Below are positions 1 through 7,789 of a stretch of DNA of 37,444 nucleotides, one piece after another. The position numbers and the translations under genes are program-made. Under the pieces are notes generated by a model, which made no database searches, had not been told where the DNA came from, and saw only the letters and a program-made list of their open reading frames with translations. The DNA is taken from the NCBI GenBank assembly GCA_964565765.1, contig CAZMGF010000022.1, positions 1 through 37,444 on the forward strand. Direction: 5' to 3'. Every line of letters starts with the position of its first letter. Position 1 is the stretch's first letter. This DNA comes from Bog-1181 sp964565765 (lineage in GTDB: Bacteria > Oederibacteriota > PGYV01 > Palsa-1178).

Positions 1-181
1 TGGAACTTATCCTACTACAGCGTCTACAAATTATACAGGACCTGCGAGCGGCTCCAACCGCGTGGTACGGGGCGGCAGCTATGGCAATTCCGCGGGCTTC
101 CTGCAGGTGGGCTTCCGTGACGGCGGCGACCCGTATGACACGCTCTACTTCATCGGCTTCCGCTTTGCGAGGACTAATTAA
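1..181 (+). CDS. FGE-sulfatase (SUMF1-type) domain protein, C-terminal end only
   Basis: The open frame enters from the left edge (first full codon at base 2) and ends at TAA 179-181, giving 59 visible residues. It contains RVVRGGSYGN and finishes with IGFRFART. This is the standard end of formylglycine-generating-enzyme/sulfatase-modifying-factor domains, which adopt a C-type-lectin-like fold. Only the last part of the domain is present, so catalytic cysteines cannot be judged and the protein may be a binding protein rather than an enzyme. Codon use from about base 95 on is unlike the rest of the window: a very high share of NNC codons (GGC, TTC, GAC, CTC, TAC, ATC) clustered at exactly the positions that vary in this fold. 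That pattern is discussed as a possible retroelement-diversified region. The family call is firm; the role is unknown. Confidence 0.8.
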   Translation, partial: GTYPTTASTNYTGPASGSNRVVRGGSYGNSAGFLQVGFRDGGDPYDTLYFIGFRFARTN

Positions 182-196
182 CATTTTGGATTTTTA

Positions 197-211
197 TCCA
201 GCTTTGCTGGA
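197..211. other. Short perfect inverted repeat just after the FGE-type gene
   Basis: TCCAGC and GCTGGA arms flank a TTT loop, 15 bases after the stop codon at 181. It is not followed by a T-run on either strand, so it is a poor intrinsic terminator. Its location directly behind a candidate variable region matches where diversity-generating retroelements carry a required hairpin/cruciform, but a 6-bp stem can also occur by chance. Confidence 0.35.
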
Positions 212-308
212 GGGAGAAGATTATATAATTATATGAAATGTGCTCCACCCTTTTTACCTTTTGCAATATTTTTTTTGTTTTGTGAGTGTTTGTTTGCATG
301 AATATTCT

Positions 309-352
309 GCCCTGCGTGGCTGCCGAAGGCAAAGCCCGCAGGGCATTTTTTT
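309..352 (+). terminator. Intrinsic terminator
   Basis: GCCCTGCG (309-316) pairs perfectly with CGCAGGGC (337-344). The stem continues inward through GGC/GCC and TGCC/GGCA around a GAA loop, with small bulges, and is followed by T7 (346-352). It closes the upstream FGE-type unit, 128 bases after its stop. The rest of 182-467 shows no gene; it is AT-rich and could hold the promoter of the next gene, but no convincing -35/-10 pair was found. Confidence 0.85.
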
Positions 353-456
353 AATTTAAAATAATTTAATGAGAATTGTTGGATTTTACTTGTTTTAGGT
401 AAATTTGCCAAAGTCGAGTAAGTTAAATATAAAGAATTATGGGTTTTTTATAATGT

Positions 457-470
457 GGAGGAAATCTTTG
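457..470 (+). promoter_or_regulatory. Shine-Dalgarno GGAGG deciding a TTG start
   Basis: GGAGG at 457-461 lies six bases before TTG 468-470. In-frame alternatives at TTG 405 and ATG 453 have no ribosome-binding site in front, and the TTG 468 start gives a clean signal peptide beginning MKFKIPVIKY. Confidence 0.6.
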
Positions 471-2006
471 AAGTTTAAAATTCCGGTTATTAAATATGCT
501 GCTATTATATTTCTTTTTATGCCTGTATTCGTTTTTTCAGATGATTCGCCGACAGTTACGCCCACCGTAACCGAAACAGTTACTGAAACAATAACAGAAA
601 CCAACACGCCGGTGGGCACAGCCACGGCGACACCGACCTTTACAGGCGTATCAACCGGCACAATTACAGCGACGATTACGGAAACCCCGACGGCTCCGGA
701 TACAAGCACCGCAACGCCGACATTTACCGCGGCGGATACGGCCACGGCGACACCGACTTTCACGCCGGTGAATACAAATACTGCAACACCGACATTTACA
801 GCCGTGTCGACCGGCACAGTAACGCCGACGATTACGGAAACCCCGACGGCTCCGGATACAAGCACCGCAACGCCGACTTTTACATTGGCGGCCACGGGCA
901 CCTTTACGCCAACTGTCACAAATACAAACACCACAACTGTTACTCCTACTATAACCGAAACCGGATCGTATACAGCCACTGCGTCTGTTACTCCGACAGT
1001 TACTGAAACGATTACATTTACTGACACGCTTACCGTTACTCCGACAGCTACAGAGACATCAACAGCTTCACCATCGCCTACATTTACAATGTCCGCCACG
1101 TTTTCAGTTTCGCCGACAGTGACTCCCACAGTCACGGAAACCGGTACGGCGACGGCAACGCCTTCATTTACAATGACATCGACAAATTCTTCCACATTTA
1201 CGATAACCCAGACGCAAACGGAATCGGAGACATATACGGCCACGCCTACCATTACGGGGACGTGGACCTATTCTGTAACTCCGACTAATACCGAAACATC
1301 ATCTGTTTCGGCGACTCCGACTTATTCGTCCACAGTGACGCAGACATCGACAGAAACAGCAAGCCCTTCTGTAAGCGCGACTATTACCCAGACTTCCACC
1401 GAAACAGTGTCGCCCACGGTACAACCCAATACTTTTACGCCGTCAGCAACGGGCTCGCCAACATTTACTGTTACACAGACTGTTACAGAAACAGTCAGCA
1501 ATACGCCGTCTTACACAGCCACGGCAACTCCTTCATACACCATGACAAACTCATTTACGCCGACGGCAACACAGACAGCCACGCCTTCATTTACTTCCAC
1601 GCTGACTTATACTCCAACTTTCACTGCGACTTCAACTGATACGCAGACGGTTACGCCGACATTTACATCCCAGGCGACGCCGACGGCAACCCCGACTGCT
1701 ACGGTGCAGGTTGAGGCCTGGGAATATTATCCAAATCCGATTAATCCGTCATCGCAGGATCTGAACATTGCCGCTGTTTATTCTTCGGACATGGACTCTG
1801 TGACATTGCTTGTTTACACAGAGGGTATGCGCAAGGTAAGGGAAGTAAGCCTGGGAGCCGTGCCCGCAGGCGCGGTAATACTTAAAGTCCCGGCTTTCAA
1901 TTTTGCCGGGCTGACTAAAGGGGCGTACTATACGGTTGTTACAGGGATAAAACACGGCGGCGGCAATACAAAATCAGCCATCAAGACACTTCTGATATTT
2001 TATTAA
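468..2006 (+). CDS. Secreted Thr/Pro-rich repeat protein with C-terminal beta-sandwich domain
   Basis: A 512-residue protein of unknown function. Residues 1-25 form a signal peptide (basic start, hydrophobic core, FVFS-DD end). Residues about 26-412 are almost entirely short Thr/Ser-Pro-Ala-Val motifs such as TPTVTET, TATPTFT and TITETPTAP, a low-complexity rod likely to be extended and possibly O-glycosylated. Residues about 412-512 are an ordinary folded domain that starts AWEYYPNPINP and resembles the FlgD-like/type IX-like C-terminal beta-sandwich found at the end of many surface proteins. The start is TTG 468 (see the RBS entry); ATG 453 would add five residues. The repeat contains a recent 156-bp internal duplication. 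It likely acts as a cell-surface stalk or an exported protein. Adhesin or sheath function is only a guess. Confidence 0.75.
   Translation: MKFKIPVIKYAAIIFLFMPVFVFSDDSPTVTPTVTETVTETITETNTPVGTATATPTFTGVSTGTITATITETPTAPDTSTATPTFTAADTATATPTFTPVNTNTATPTFTAVSTGTVTPTITETPTAPDTSTATPTFTLAATGTFTPTVTNTNTTTVTPTITETGSYTATASVTPTVTETITFTDTLTVTPTATETSTASPSPTFTMSATFSVSPTVTPTVTETGTATATPSFTMTSTNSSTFTITQTQTESETYTATPTITGTWTYSVTPTNTETSSVSATPTYSSTVTQTSTETASPSVSATITQTSTETVSPTVQPNTFTPSATGSPTFTVTQTVTETVSNTPSYTATATPSYTMTNSFTPTATQTATPSFTSTLTYTPTFTATSTDTQTVTPTFTSQATPTATPTATVQVEAWEYYPNPINPSSQDLNIAAVYSSDMDSVTLLVYTEGMRKVREVSLGAVPAGAVILKVPAFNFAGLTKGAYYTVVTGIKHGGGNTKSAIKTLLIFY
671..877 (+). repeat. Internal tandem duplication within the Thr-rich coding repeat
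   Basis: A 51-base stretch at 671-721 recurs identically at 827-877, a period of 156 bases (52 codons). The 25 or so bases before each copy are also clearly related (ACCGGCACA). Shorter degenerate 6- to 12-codon repeats fill 545-1710. The in-frame period keeps the Thr/Pro register, as expected for repeat expansion by slippage or unequal exchange. Confidence 0.85.
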
Positions 2007-2087
2007 TTGCACATTTTTTTGTTGAAATGCATTGTTTTTAAGGAACAATCCACGGAGCCTGTGCGTCTAACTTTTACAAGTAAAAAC

Positions 2088-2116
2088 TTTACATGAATTT
2101 TTTTTTGTGATATAGT
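2088..2116 (+). promoter_or_regulatory. Sigma-70-type promoter of the export operon
   Basis: TTTACA (2088-2093), a 17-base spacer, then TATAGT (2111-2116). Transcription should begin near 2123, about 50 bases before the TolC-family start codon at 2174. The -35 element has a single mismatch to consensus and the spacer is optimal. Confidence 0.7.
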
Positions 2117-2173
2117 TAGGAAATCTAATAATTAAGGATGTTAAGTATCATACTTTTGTGTGAAAGGAACATT

Positions 2174-3490
2174 ATGGCCAAAAAAATATTTTTGCCTTTG
2201 CTTCTGATATTTTTTATCATTACAGCCGCTTCAGCATACGCGGCTGAGATGACATGGGACCAGTGCGTTCTGGAAGCTTTAAAAAATGCCCCTTCATTAA
2301 TATCGGCAAGGGAAAAGCTCAACCAGGCGAGAGCCGCAAGCTGGCTGCCCGCAAGCACCGCGCTTCCGCAGATATCAGCGTCAGCTTCGGGATCAAGGTC
2401 GGGCAACGAGCCGGGGCCGGACGCCACGCCTTCTGTTCTGAACGGGATAACTTATAATCCGGCAAACACGCAGTCTGAAAGTTATGCTTACGGCTTGAGC
2501 GCAAGGCAGCTTTTATTTGACGGATTTAATACGGCCCAGCAGATGCTAAAGGCATCAGAGGACCTTAAAGCGGCGGAGCTTACCTATAAAGTAACTTCCA
2601 GCCAGATAAGGTATAATTTACGCCAGGCATATGCCCAGCTTATGAAGGCTCAAAAGCAGGTAATTATAACGGGCCAGATTTATGATCTCAGGAAAAAGCA
2701 ATATAATGATTTAAGGCTGCGTTATGACGCCGGTACAGAGCACAAAGGCGACCTAATGTATTCCGAGGCGGATATGGAACAGGCGCTCTTTGAACAGGAT
2801 CAGGCCGTAAGGCAGCTTGATCTGGCAAAAATCAGCCTTGCCTATCTGCTCGGCAGGGATAAGGGAGATGGACTGTCGCTAAAAGAGGATTTTACAGCTG
2901 TGGAAAAAACGGACAAGACCCCGGATTTTGACGCGCTCTTTAAGGAAAATTATTCACAGTTGCTTGCCGCGGCGCAGACACGCTCCACAGGATACGCTCT
3001 GGGCGAGGCAATAAGCTCAATGCTTCCCTCTGTTTACGCAGTAGGCAGCCTTGGCAGGGGCGGCTCTGATTTATTACCCGAAACAACGCAGTGGTCATTC
3101 GGGGTTAACATGTCATTCTCTGTTTTTGACGGCGGCAAATCCGCCGCGCAGACGGTGCAGGCTTCATCGGCGCTCACGCAGGCAAAAGCAGACGAGTTGA
3201 CCGCGGACCAGCAGGTCCTGTACGGGCTGAAAAACGCGTGGAGCTCTTTTATCGACGCCGTCATGACGGTCGCGGTACAGGATAAATACCTGCAGGCCAC
3301 AATTGAGCGCGCCAAAATAGCGGACGCACAGTATGAGACCGGACTCATTGTTTTTAACGACTGGACAATTATACAGGACAGCCTTGTTTCGTCGCAGAAG
3401 TCATTTGTTGCGGCCGAGGCTCAATTACTGATATCTGAAGCAGCCTGGATACAGGCAAAAGGAGGAACCCTTGAAGACGATGCCAAATAA
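2174..3490 (+). CDS. TolC-family outer-membrane efflux protein
   Basis: A 438-residue outer-membrane factor that would form the exit duct of a tripartite exporter. Residues 1-21 are a signal peptide ending AYA before AEMTWDQC. The mature part has the doubled alpha-hairpin/beta-strand layout of TolC, with long helical Ala/Gln-rich stretches and two internal halves that each pass through the membrane (YGLSARQLLFDGF in the first, FGVNMSFSVFDGG in the second). ATG 2174 is chosen because AAAGGA sits five bases upstream and a full signal peptide follows; ATG 2138 would start nearly at the transcript's 5' end with no RBS. The gene overlaps the following adaptor gene by 20 bases, so adaptor and duct are translationally coupled. 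Confidence 0.9.
   Translation: MAKKIFLPLLLIFFIITAASAYAAEMTWDQCVLEALKNAPSLISAREKLNQARAASWLPASTALPQISASASGSRSGNEPGPDATPSVLNGITYNPANTQSESYAYGLSARQLLFDGFNTAQQMLKASEDLKAAELTYKVTSSQIRYNLRQAYAQLMKAQKQVIITGQIYDLRKKQYNDLRLRYDAGTEHKGDLMYSEADMEQALFEQDQAVRQLDLAKISLAYLLGRDKGDGLSLKEDFTAVEKTDKTPDFDALFKENYSQLLAAAQTRSTGYALGEAISSMLPSVYAVGSLGRGGSDLLPETTQWSFGVNMSFSVFDGGKSAAQTVQASSALTQAKADELTADQQVLYGLKNAWSSFIDAVMTVAVQDKYLQATIERAKIADAQYETGLIVFNDWTIIQDSLVSSQKSFVAAEAQLLISEAAWIQAKGGTLEDDAK
3461..3473 (+). promoter_or_regulatory. Shine-Dalgarno supporting a TTG start for the adaptor
   Basis: GGAGG at 3461-3465 is five bases before TTG 3471-3473. The alternative ATG 3480 is 14 bases from the same site, so TTG is the better start. 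Confidence 0.6.
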
Positions 3491-4478
3491 AAAATCAAAC
3501 CGCGTATGGTGGATAGCAGGCGCGGCCGTAGTTCTGATTATTGCCCTTATTTTTATCTTTAAGCCGAAAAAATCCGGTGATATAACGGTGGAATATCAGG
3601 CCAAGCAGGGAAATATAAAAGTCTCTGTTAATACAACCGGCACCGTACAGCCGCAGAACAGGATAGTAATAAGCCCGCAAATACCCGGCAGGCTGGAATC
3701 TGTTTCCGTTGTTGAAGGTGATTATGTGAAAAAGGGTCAGATACTTGCGTATATGAGTTCCACCGACAGGGCGGCACTTCTTGACGCGGCGCGTTCGGCG
3801 GGAGAAAAAAATATGAAAGAATGGGAAGACGCTTATAAGCCCATTCCTCTGATAGCTCCGATAAGCGGTCAGGTCATAGTGCAGACTATTAAACCCGGGC
3901 AGTCAATCGCAACGACCGACGCTGTAGTTGTGCTTTCAGACAGGCTCATAGTCCAGGCGCAGGTTGATGAAACTGATATCGGCAAACTTAAACTCGGGCA
4001 GAAAACAAACATAAGCCTTGACGCTTATCCGGCCACTCTCATTCAGGGGACCGTTGACCACATAAATTATGAATCGTTAACCGTAAATAATGTGACAATT
4101 TATGAGGTGGATATACTTCCCAAAAGCGTGCCTGATTTCTTCCGCTCGGGTATGAGCGCGAACATAGAGGTTGTTGAACAGGAAAAGGACAATACAGTGC
4201 TCCTGCCCAAGGATGCCGTTAAGCTTATAGATGGAAAAAATTATGTTTTTGTAAAAACAGGCGACAACACGAAGCCCGAGAAGAGGGAAGTAACCCAAGG
4301 TCTTGCCGATGTGGATAATGAGATAGTTGAAATAACCGCCGGCTTAAATGTTGGGGACACTGTGGTTGTTAGAAAGAAAAGTTATGTTGCATCAAAAGCC
4401 GGCCAGACTGTCAATCCTTTCTTGCCCACCAGAGGGGGAGCGCCAAAAGCGCCGGGAGCCGGCGGCGGCGGCCATTAA
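3471..4478 (+). CDS. MacA-like periplasmic adaptor (HlyD/RND-MFP family), very short hairpin
   Basis: 335 residues. One N-terminal transmembrane anchor (about 12-31) is followed by a beta-barrel/lipoyl region. The lipoyl half-motifs are GRLESVSVVEGDYVKKGQ (73-90) and LIAPISGQV (127-135). Residues about 160-235 fit the barrel domain, and about 240-310 the membrane-proximal domain. The tail is Gly/Pro-rich and ends in GGGGH. In MacA-type adaptors the two lipoyl halves are separated by a coiled-coil hairpin of roughly 70 residues that reaches TolC; here only about 30 residues (96-126) lie between them. The protein sits between the TolC gene (20-base overlap) and the MacB-type ABC transporter, so its role as their linker is well supported by context even though its geometry must differ. 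Confidence 0.88.
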   Translation: MKTMPNKKSNRVWWIAGAAVVLIIALIFIFKPKKSGDITVEYQAKQGNIKVSVNTTGTVQPQNRIVISPQIPGRLESVSVVEGDYVKKGQILAYMSSTDRAALLDAARSAGEKNMKEWEDAYKPIPLIAPISGQVIVQTIKPGQSIATTDAVVVLSDRLIVQAQVDETDIGKLKLGQKTNISLDAYPATLIQGTVDHINYESLTVNNVTIYEVDILPKSVPDFFRSGMSANIEVVEQEKDNTVLLPKDAVKLIDGKNYVFVKTGDNTKPEKREVTQGLADVDNEIVEITAGLNVGDTVVVRKKSYVASKAGQTVNPFLPTRGGAPKAPGAGGGGH

Positions 4479-4505
4479 TTGAAAACGCGCGGCAGATTTT
4501 ATAAT
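4479..4505 (+). promoter_or_regulatory. Possible weak internal promoter before macB
   Basis: TTGAAA (4479-4484) and a perfect TATAAT (4500-4505), but separated by only 15 bases, two below optimum. It lies in the 61-base gap between the adaptor and ABC genes and could add extra transcription of the transporter. The gap has no terminator. Confidence 0.3.
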
Positions 4506-4539
4506 GTTGAGCTTTAAGAATTAAATAATGAGGTAGAAA

Positions 4540-6507
4540 ATGAAAATAATTGAAATAAAGCACCTGAGTAAAACATATAAAACGGGCAAAGTTGAGTTTA
4601 AGGCGCTCGATGATGTTTCCGTAACAATAGAAAAGGGTGAGTTTGTCGCGATTATGGGGCCGTCAGGCTCTGGAAAATCCACGCTCATGCATTTGATGGG
4701 CTTTCTTGACTCGCCTGATTCCGGATCATACGTAATAAACGGCAGGGAAACATCGCATCTTTCGGATGATGAATATGCCCAGCTGCGCTCTTCGGTAATA
4801 GGTTTTGTATTTCAGCAGTTCCACCTGCTCGCAAGGGAAAACACCCTTGAAAATGTGGAACTTCCGCTTATCTACGCAGGCAATCCGGAGTCTACCGGAA
4901 GGGGGTTAAAGCTTCTGAAAGATGTCGGGCTGGCGTCAAAGGAAAACAATATGCCCAACGAGCTCTCGGGCGGTGAGAGGCAGAGGGTCGCGGTTTCAAG
5001 GTCGCTTATAAATGATCCGGATCTGATACTGGCCGATGAACCGACGGGAAACCTTGATTCAAAGAGCCAGACCGAGATAATGCAGCTTTTGTCCAGTCTT
5101 AACAAAAGCGGTAAAACAGTGGTGGTTGTAACCCATGACGAAGAGGTATCCGAATACGCGGCCAGAATAATAAAAATCAGGGACGGAAAAGTAATATCTG
5201 ACACCAAGAAAAAAGGAAAAAAATACACGACCCCTGATAAAGCCGAGGTCAAAAGAGGGAATGAAAAAGCAGCCCTTAAACCGGTAATATCAAGGATTGA
5301 ATTCATTGATTATATAAGGCAGGCTTATAATTCCATAGTGGGCAACAAACTGCGGTCGGTGCTTTCGATGCTTGGAATATTAATAGGAGTTGCAGCTGTT
5401 ATCGCGATGCTCGGTGTCGGGCAGGGCGCGCAGGATTCGATACAAAAAACCCTCGCTGCCATGGGTTCAAATTTGCTTACTGTCATACCGGGAAACAGGA
5501 TGGTGGGCGGCGTTTCCCTTGGAACCAGCACTGTGACCCGTTTTACGTTCCAGGATCTTGACGCTTTAACGAAACTTCCGGATGTAAAATATGTTTCGGG
5601 CACGGTCAGCACCAAAGGCCAGGTGGTATTTTCAAGCAAGAACTGGAACACAACCCTCCAGGGCGTAGGCGTAAATTATCAGGTTATGAGGAACGCGACA
5701 CCTACGTTCGGGGCCTTTTTTACGGACGCTGATAATGCCGGCAGAAACAGGGTATGCGTCCTGGGCCAGACGGTTGTAAATAATATATTCGGCGACGCGG
5801 ATCCCGTGGGTCAGACGATTAAAATAAACAAGGTCGGCTTTAAGGTAATTGGCATTCTTCCAATGAAAGGGGCAACAGGATTCAGAGACCAGGATGATGT
5901 TATAATAATGCCCCTGTCAACCGCCATGTACCGGCTTATGGGTAAAATTTATATTGACTCAATAGATGTGCAGGTAATTGATATTAATCTTATGGATGAC
6001 GCGCAGGATGAAATAACGCAGATAATCAGGAAAAAACACAGGATAACAAACCCTGACGACCAGAGTTTCCAGATAATGAACATGGCGGAGCTCCAGAAAA
6101 CAGTCGCCGCGACTTCCAACGTGATGTCAATGCTCCTCGGATTTATAGCGCTTATTTCACTTATTGTGGGAGGCATAGGCATAATGAATATTATGCTTGT
6201 TTCCGTCACTGAACGTACAAGGGAAATAGGCTTAAGAAAAGCAATAGGCGCGAAAAGAAAGGACATTTTAACGCAGTTTCTTATTGAAGCTGTATTGATG
6301 ACATTTATGGGCGGAATAGCCGGAATAATAATCGGGGGCTTATTCGCTTTCCTTATTTCCGTTATAGCAAAATGGAACGTGAATGTTTCTATTTTTGCGA
6401 TTGTGGGAGTTACGTTATTTTCCATAGCTGTCGGAGTCATTTTCGGTATAATGCCGGCGAGAAAAGCTGCGGCATTGAGCCCGATAGACGCTTTAAGGTA
6501 CGAATAA
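4540..6507 (+). CDS. macB: MacB-like ABC transporter (ATPase fused to FtsX-type permease)
   Basis: 655 residues. The N-terminal ATPase has Walker A GPSGSGKST (40-48), Q-loop FQQFHLL (91-97), signature LSGGERQR (142-149), Walker B LILADE (162-167) and H-loop His199. After a Lys-rich linker (222-245) comes the MacB permease: one membrane span near 272-293, a large periplasmic domain (about 294-525), then three spans containing the typical ERTREIGLRKAIGAKR loop. It is a complete full-length MacB and acts as a dimer on the inner membrane, expelling macrolides, peptides, lipoproteins or siderophore-like substrates through the TolC protein encoded two genes upstream. TGAGGT is five bases before the ATG. 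The substrate cannot be told from sequence. Confidence 0.93.
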   Translation: MKIIEIKHLSKTYKTGKVEFKALDDVSVTIEKGEFVAIMGPSGSGKSTLMHLMGFLDSPDSGSYVINGRETSHLSDDEYAQLRSSVIGFVFQQFHLLARENTLENVELPLIYAGNPESTGRGLKLLKDVGLASKENNMPNELSGGERQRVAVSRSLINDPDLILADEPTGNLDSKSQTEIMQLLSSLNKSGKTVVVVTHDEEVSEYAARIIKIRDGKVISDTKKKGKKYTTPDKAEVKRGNEKAALKPVISRIEFIDYIRQAYNSIVGNKLRSVLSMLGILIGVAAVIAMLGVGQGAQDSIQKTLAAMGSNLLTVIPGNRMVGGVSLGTSTVTRFTFQDLDALTKLPDVKYVSGTVSTKGQVVFSSKNWNTTLQGVGVNYQVMRNATPTFGAFFTDADNAGRNRVCVLGQTVVNNIFGDADPVGQTIKINKVGFKVIGILPMKGATGFRDQDDVIIMPLSTAMYRLMGKIYIDSIDVQVIDINLMDDAQDEITQIIRKKHRITNPDDQSFQIMNMAELQKTVAATSNVMSMLLGFIALISLIVGGIGIMNIMLVSVTERTREIGLRKAIGAKRKDILTQFLIEAVLMTFMGGIAGIIIGGLFAFLISVIAKWNVNVSIFAIVGVTLFSIAVGVIFGIMPARKAAALSPIDALRYE

Positions 6508-6532
6508 AAATATAATTTTTCTTAAAATATGT

Positions 6533-6566
6533 AAAACGGGATGGCGCGACGCCATCCCGTTTTTTT
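6533..6566 (+). terminator. Intrinsic terminator of the macAB-tolC operon
   Basis: ACGGGATGGC (6536-6545) and GCCATCCCGT (6551-6560) form a perfect 10-bp stem with a GCGAC loop, extended by A-T pairs and followed by T7 (6560-6566). An A-run precedes it, so it could also stop transcription from the other strand. Confidence 0.93.
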
Positions 6567-6600
6567 AACGCCCCCCTCTTTAAATAATGATAATATTGCC

Positions 6601-6630
6601 TTGCTATAATTACGGAAAGTGTGGTATATA
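6601..6630 (+). promoter_or_regulatory. Probable extended -10 promoter of the LacI-family gene
   Basis: TTGCTA (6601-6606), 18 bases, then TGG-TATATA (6622-6630). The start would fall near 6637, leaving a leader of about 60 bases. No LacI-type palindromic operator was recognised here. Confidence 0.45.
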
Positions 6631-6696
6631 CTATTGTAGATACCGATAAATGAAAAGTTCCAAAAACACGAAAGGTTCATAAAATGCGGGGGAAAA

Positions 6697-7701
6697 ATGG
6701 CAACTACAATAAAGGATATCGCAAGGCTGGTCGGGGTTACGCCCACTACGGTCTCGATGGCCGTGAGGGGCGACAAGCGTATAAGCCTGCCGACCAGGGA
6801 AAGAGTTTTGAAAGCAGCCAGGGAACTTAATTACAGGCCCAATTACACCGGGAGAAATCTTGTAAAGGGTAAAACAAACATACTTGCTGTTGTCTCTCCG
6901 TTTTTTTCGTCGCTTTTTGCCGTTGATATAATGCGCGGGATAGAATCTTCCGCAGGCGCGGAAGGAATGCGGATGAATCAGTTCTCGTCGCGCGGCTTGA
7001 GGGAAAAAGAAGCGGAAATGCTGCGCGAAATACTTTATTCAGTAAGGCCGCGGGCCCTTATTTCCATTAGTTTGAAGCCCGCTCCTGAAATAGTCGAGGA
7101 ATACAGGAAGGAAAACATCCCCATCATACTTATAGAAGAGGTTATAAGCGGTGTATCGACAATAAAAACAGATAATAAAAAAGGAGGATTTCTGGCTACG
7201 GATTACCTCATAAAAAAAGGCAGGACAAGGATAGGGCTTGTTGTCGGAAAACTTGTGGGAGAGCTTGGCGGTGAAAACGCCTCGGAAAGACTCGAAGGAT
7301 ATAAAGAAGCACTTTTTATGCACGGCATAAGTTTCAATCCTGAACGCGTGGTCGAGGTTTTGCATTATTCGTTTGAGGACGGAATTGAAGCCTTCAGCAG
7401 GCTGCATAAGCGCGACGCGGAGTTTGACGCGATTTTTTGCGCGGCCGGCGACATGACCGCGGCCGGCGTTATAAGGCGTGCGCGTGAAAACTCGATTAAA
7501 ATAGGAGGGGAACTGCCCATTGTGGGTTATGACGACAATATAATAGCCCCTATAATCACCCCTTCACTGACAACCGTGAGACAGCCTGTATTTGAAATGG
7601 GGCGCGCGGCAATCGACCTCGCCGTGGAAGTAATTACTTCAAGGGAAAAAGTACGTGTGATAAATTTCGACCCCGTCCTTGTAATAAGGGAAAGCGCATA
7701 A
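6697..7701 (+). CDS. LacI/GalR-family transcriptional regulator
   Basis: 334 residues, the usual family length. Residues 3-24 are the helix-turn-helix (TIKDIARLVGVTPTTVSMAV), followed by the hinge region ending near residue 60 (NYTGRNLVKGKTN), then the periplasmic-binding-protein-like sensor domain with the typical LIEEV, GYDDN and TTVRQP motifs (the last near residue 290). It would bind DNA as a dimer or tetramer and respond to a sugar or nucleoside. No sugar transporter or catabolic gene is adjacent; the neighbours are an export operon behind a terminator and a sigma-54 activator downstream, so its target is unknown. A GGGGG-rich site (6688-6692) precedes ATG 6697. Confidence 0.92.
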   Translation: MATTIKDIARLVGVTPTTVSMAVRGDKRISLPTRERVLKAARELNYRPNYTGRNLVKGKTNILAVVSPFFSSLFAVDIMRGIESSAGAEGMRMNQFSSRGLREKEAEMLREILYSVRPRALISISLKPAPEIVEEYRKENIPIILIEEVISGVSTIKTDNKKGGFLATDYLIKKGRTRIGLVVGKLVGELGGENASERLEGYKEALFMHGISFNPERVVEVLHYSFEDGIEAFSRLHKRDAEFDAIFCAAGDMTAAGVIRRARENSIKIGGELPIVGYDDNIIAPIITPSLTTVRQPVFEMGRAAIDLAVEVITSREKVRVINFDPVLVIRESA

Positions 7702-7725
7702 TAAACATTCTTTTCGTTTTCTTTA

Positions 7726-7734
7726 TGGTATGAT
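7726..7734 (+). promoter_or_regulatory. Extended -10 element before the sigma-54 activator gene
   Basis: TGG followed directly by TATGAT (7729-7734), with no good -35. A start near 7741 would exclude the in-frame ATG at 7730 as an initiation codon and agrees with using ATG 7772 or 7790. Confidence 0.4.
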
Positions 7735-7789
7735 AATGCCGACAATATTTAAGAGGCATAATTACCTGAAAATGAAAGGGCGCGGCAAA

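Noticed and set aside
437..1252. Long minus-strand open frame (271 codons) rich in Val and Gly opposite the Thr repeat
   Set aside because: It is the complement of ACN/CCN repeats in another frame. It has no RBS, and its composition is explained entirely by the + strand repeat.
545..1710. Repeated DNA as a CRISPR array or minisatellite
   Set aside because: The repeats are in-frame, degenerate and of variable period, with no unique spacers. They are coding low-complexity sequence.
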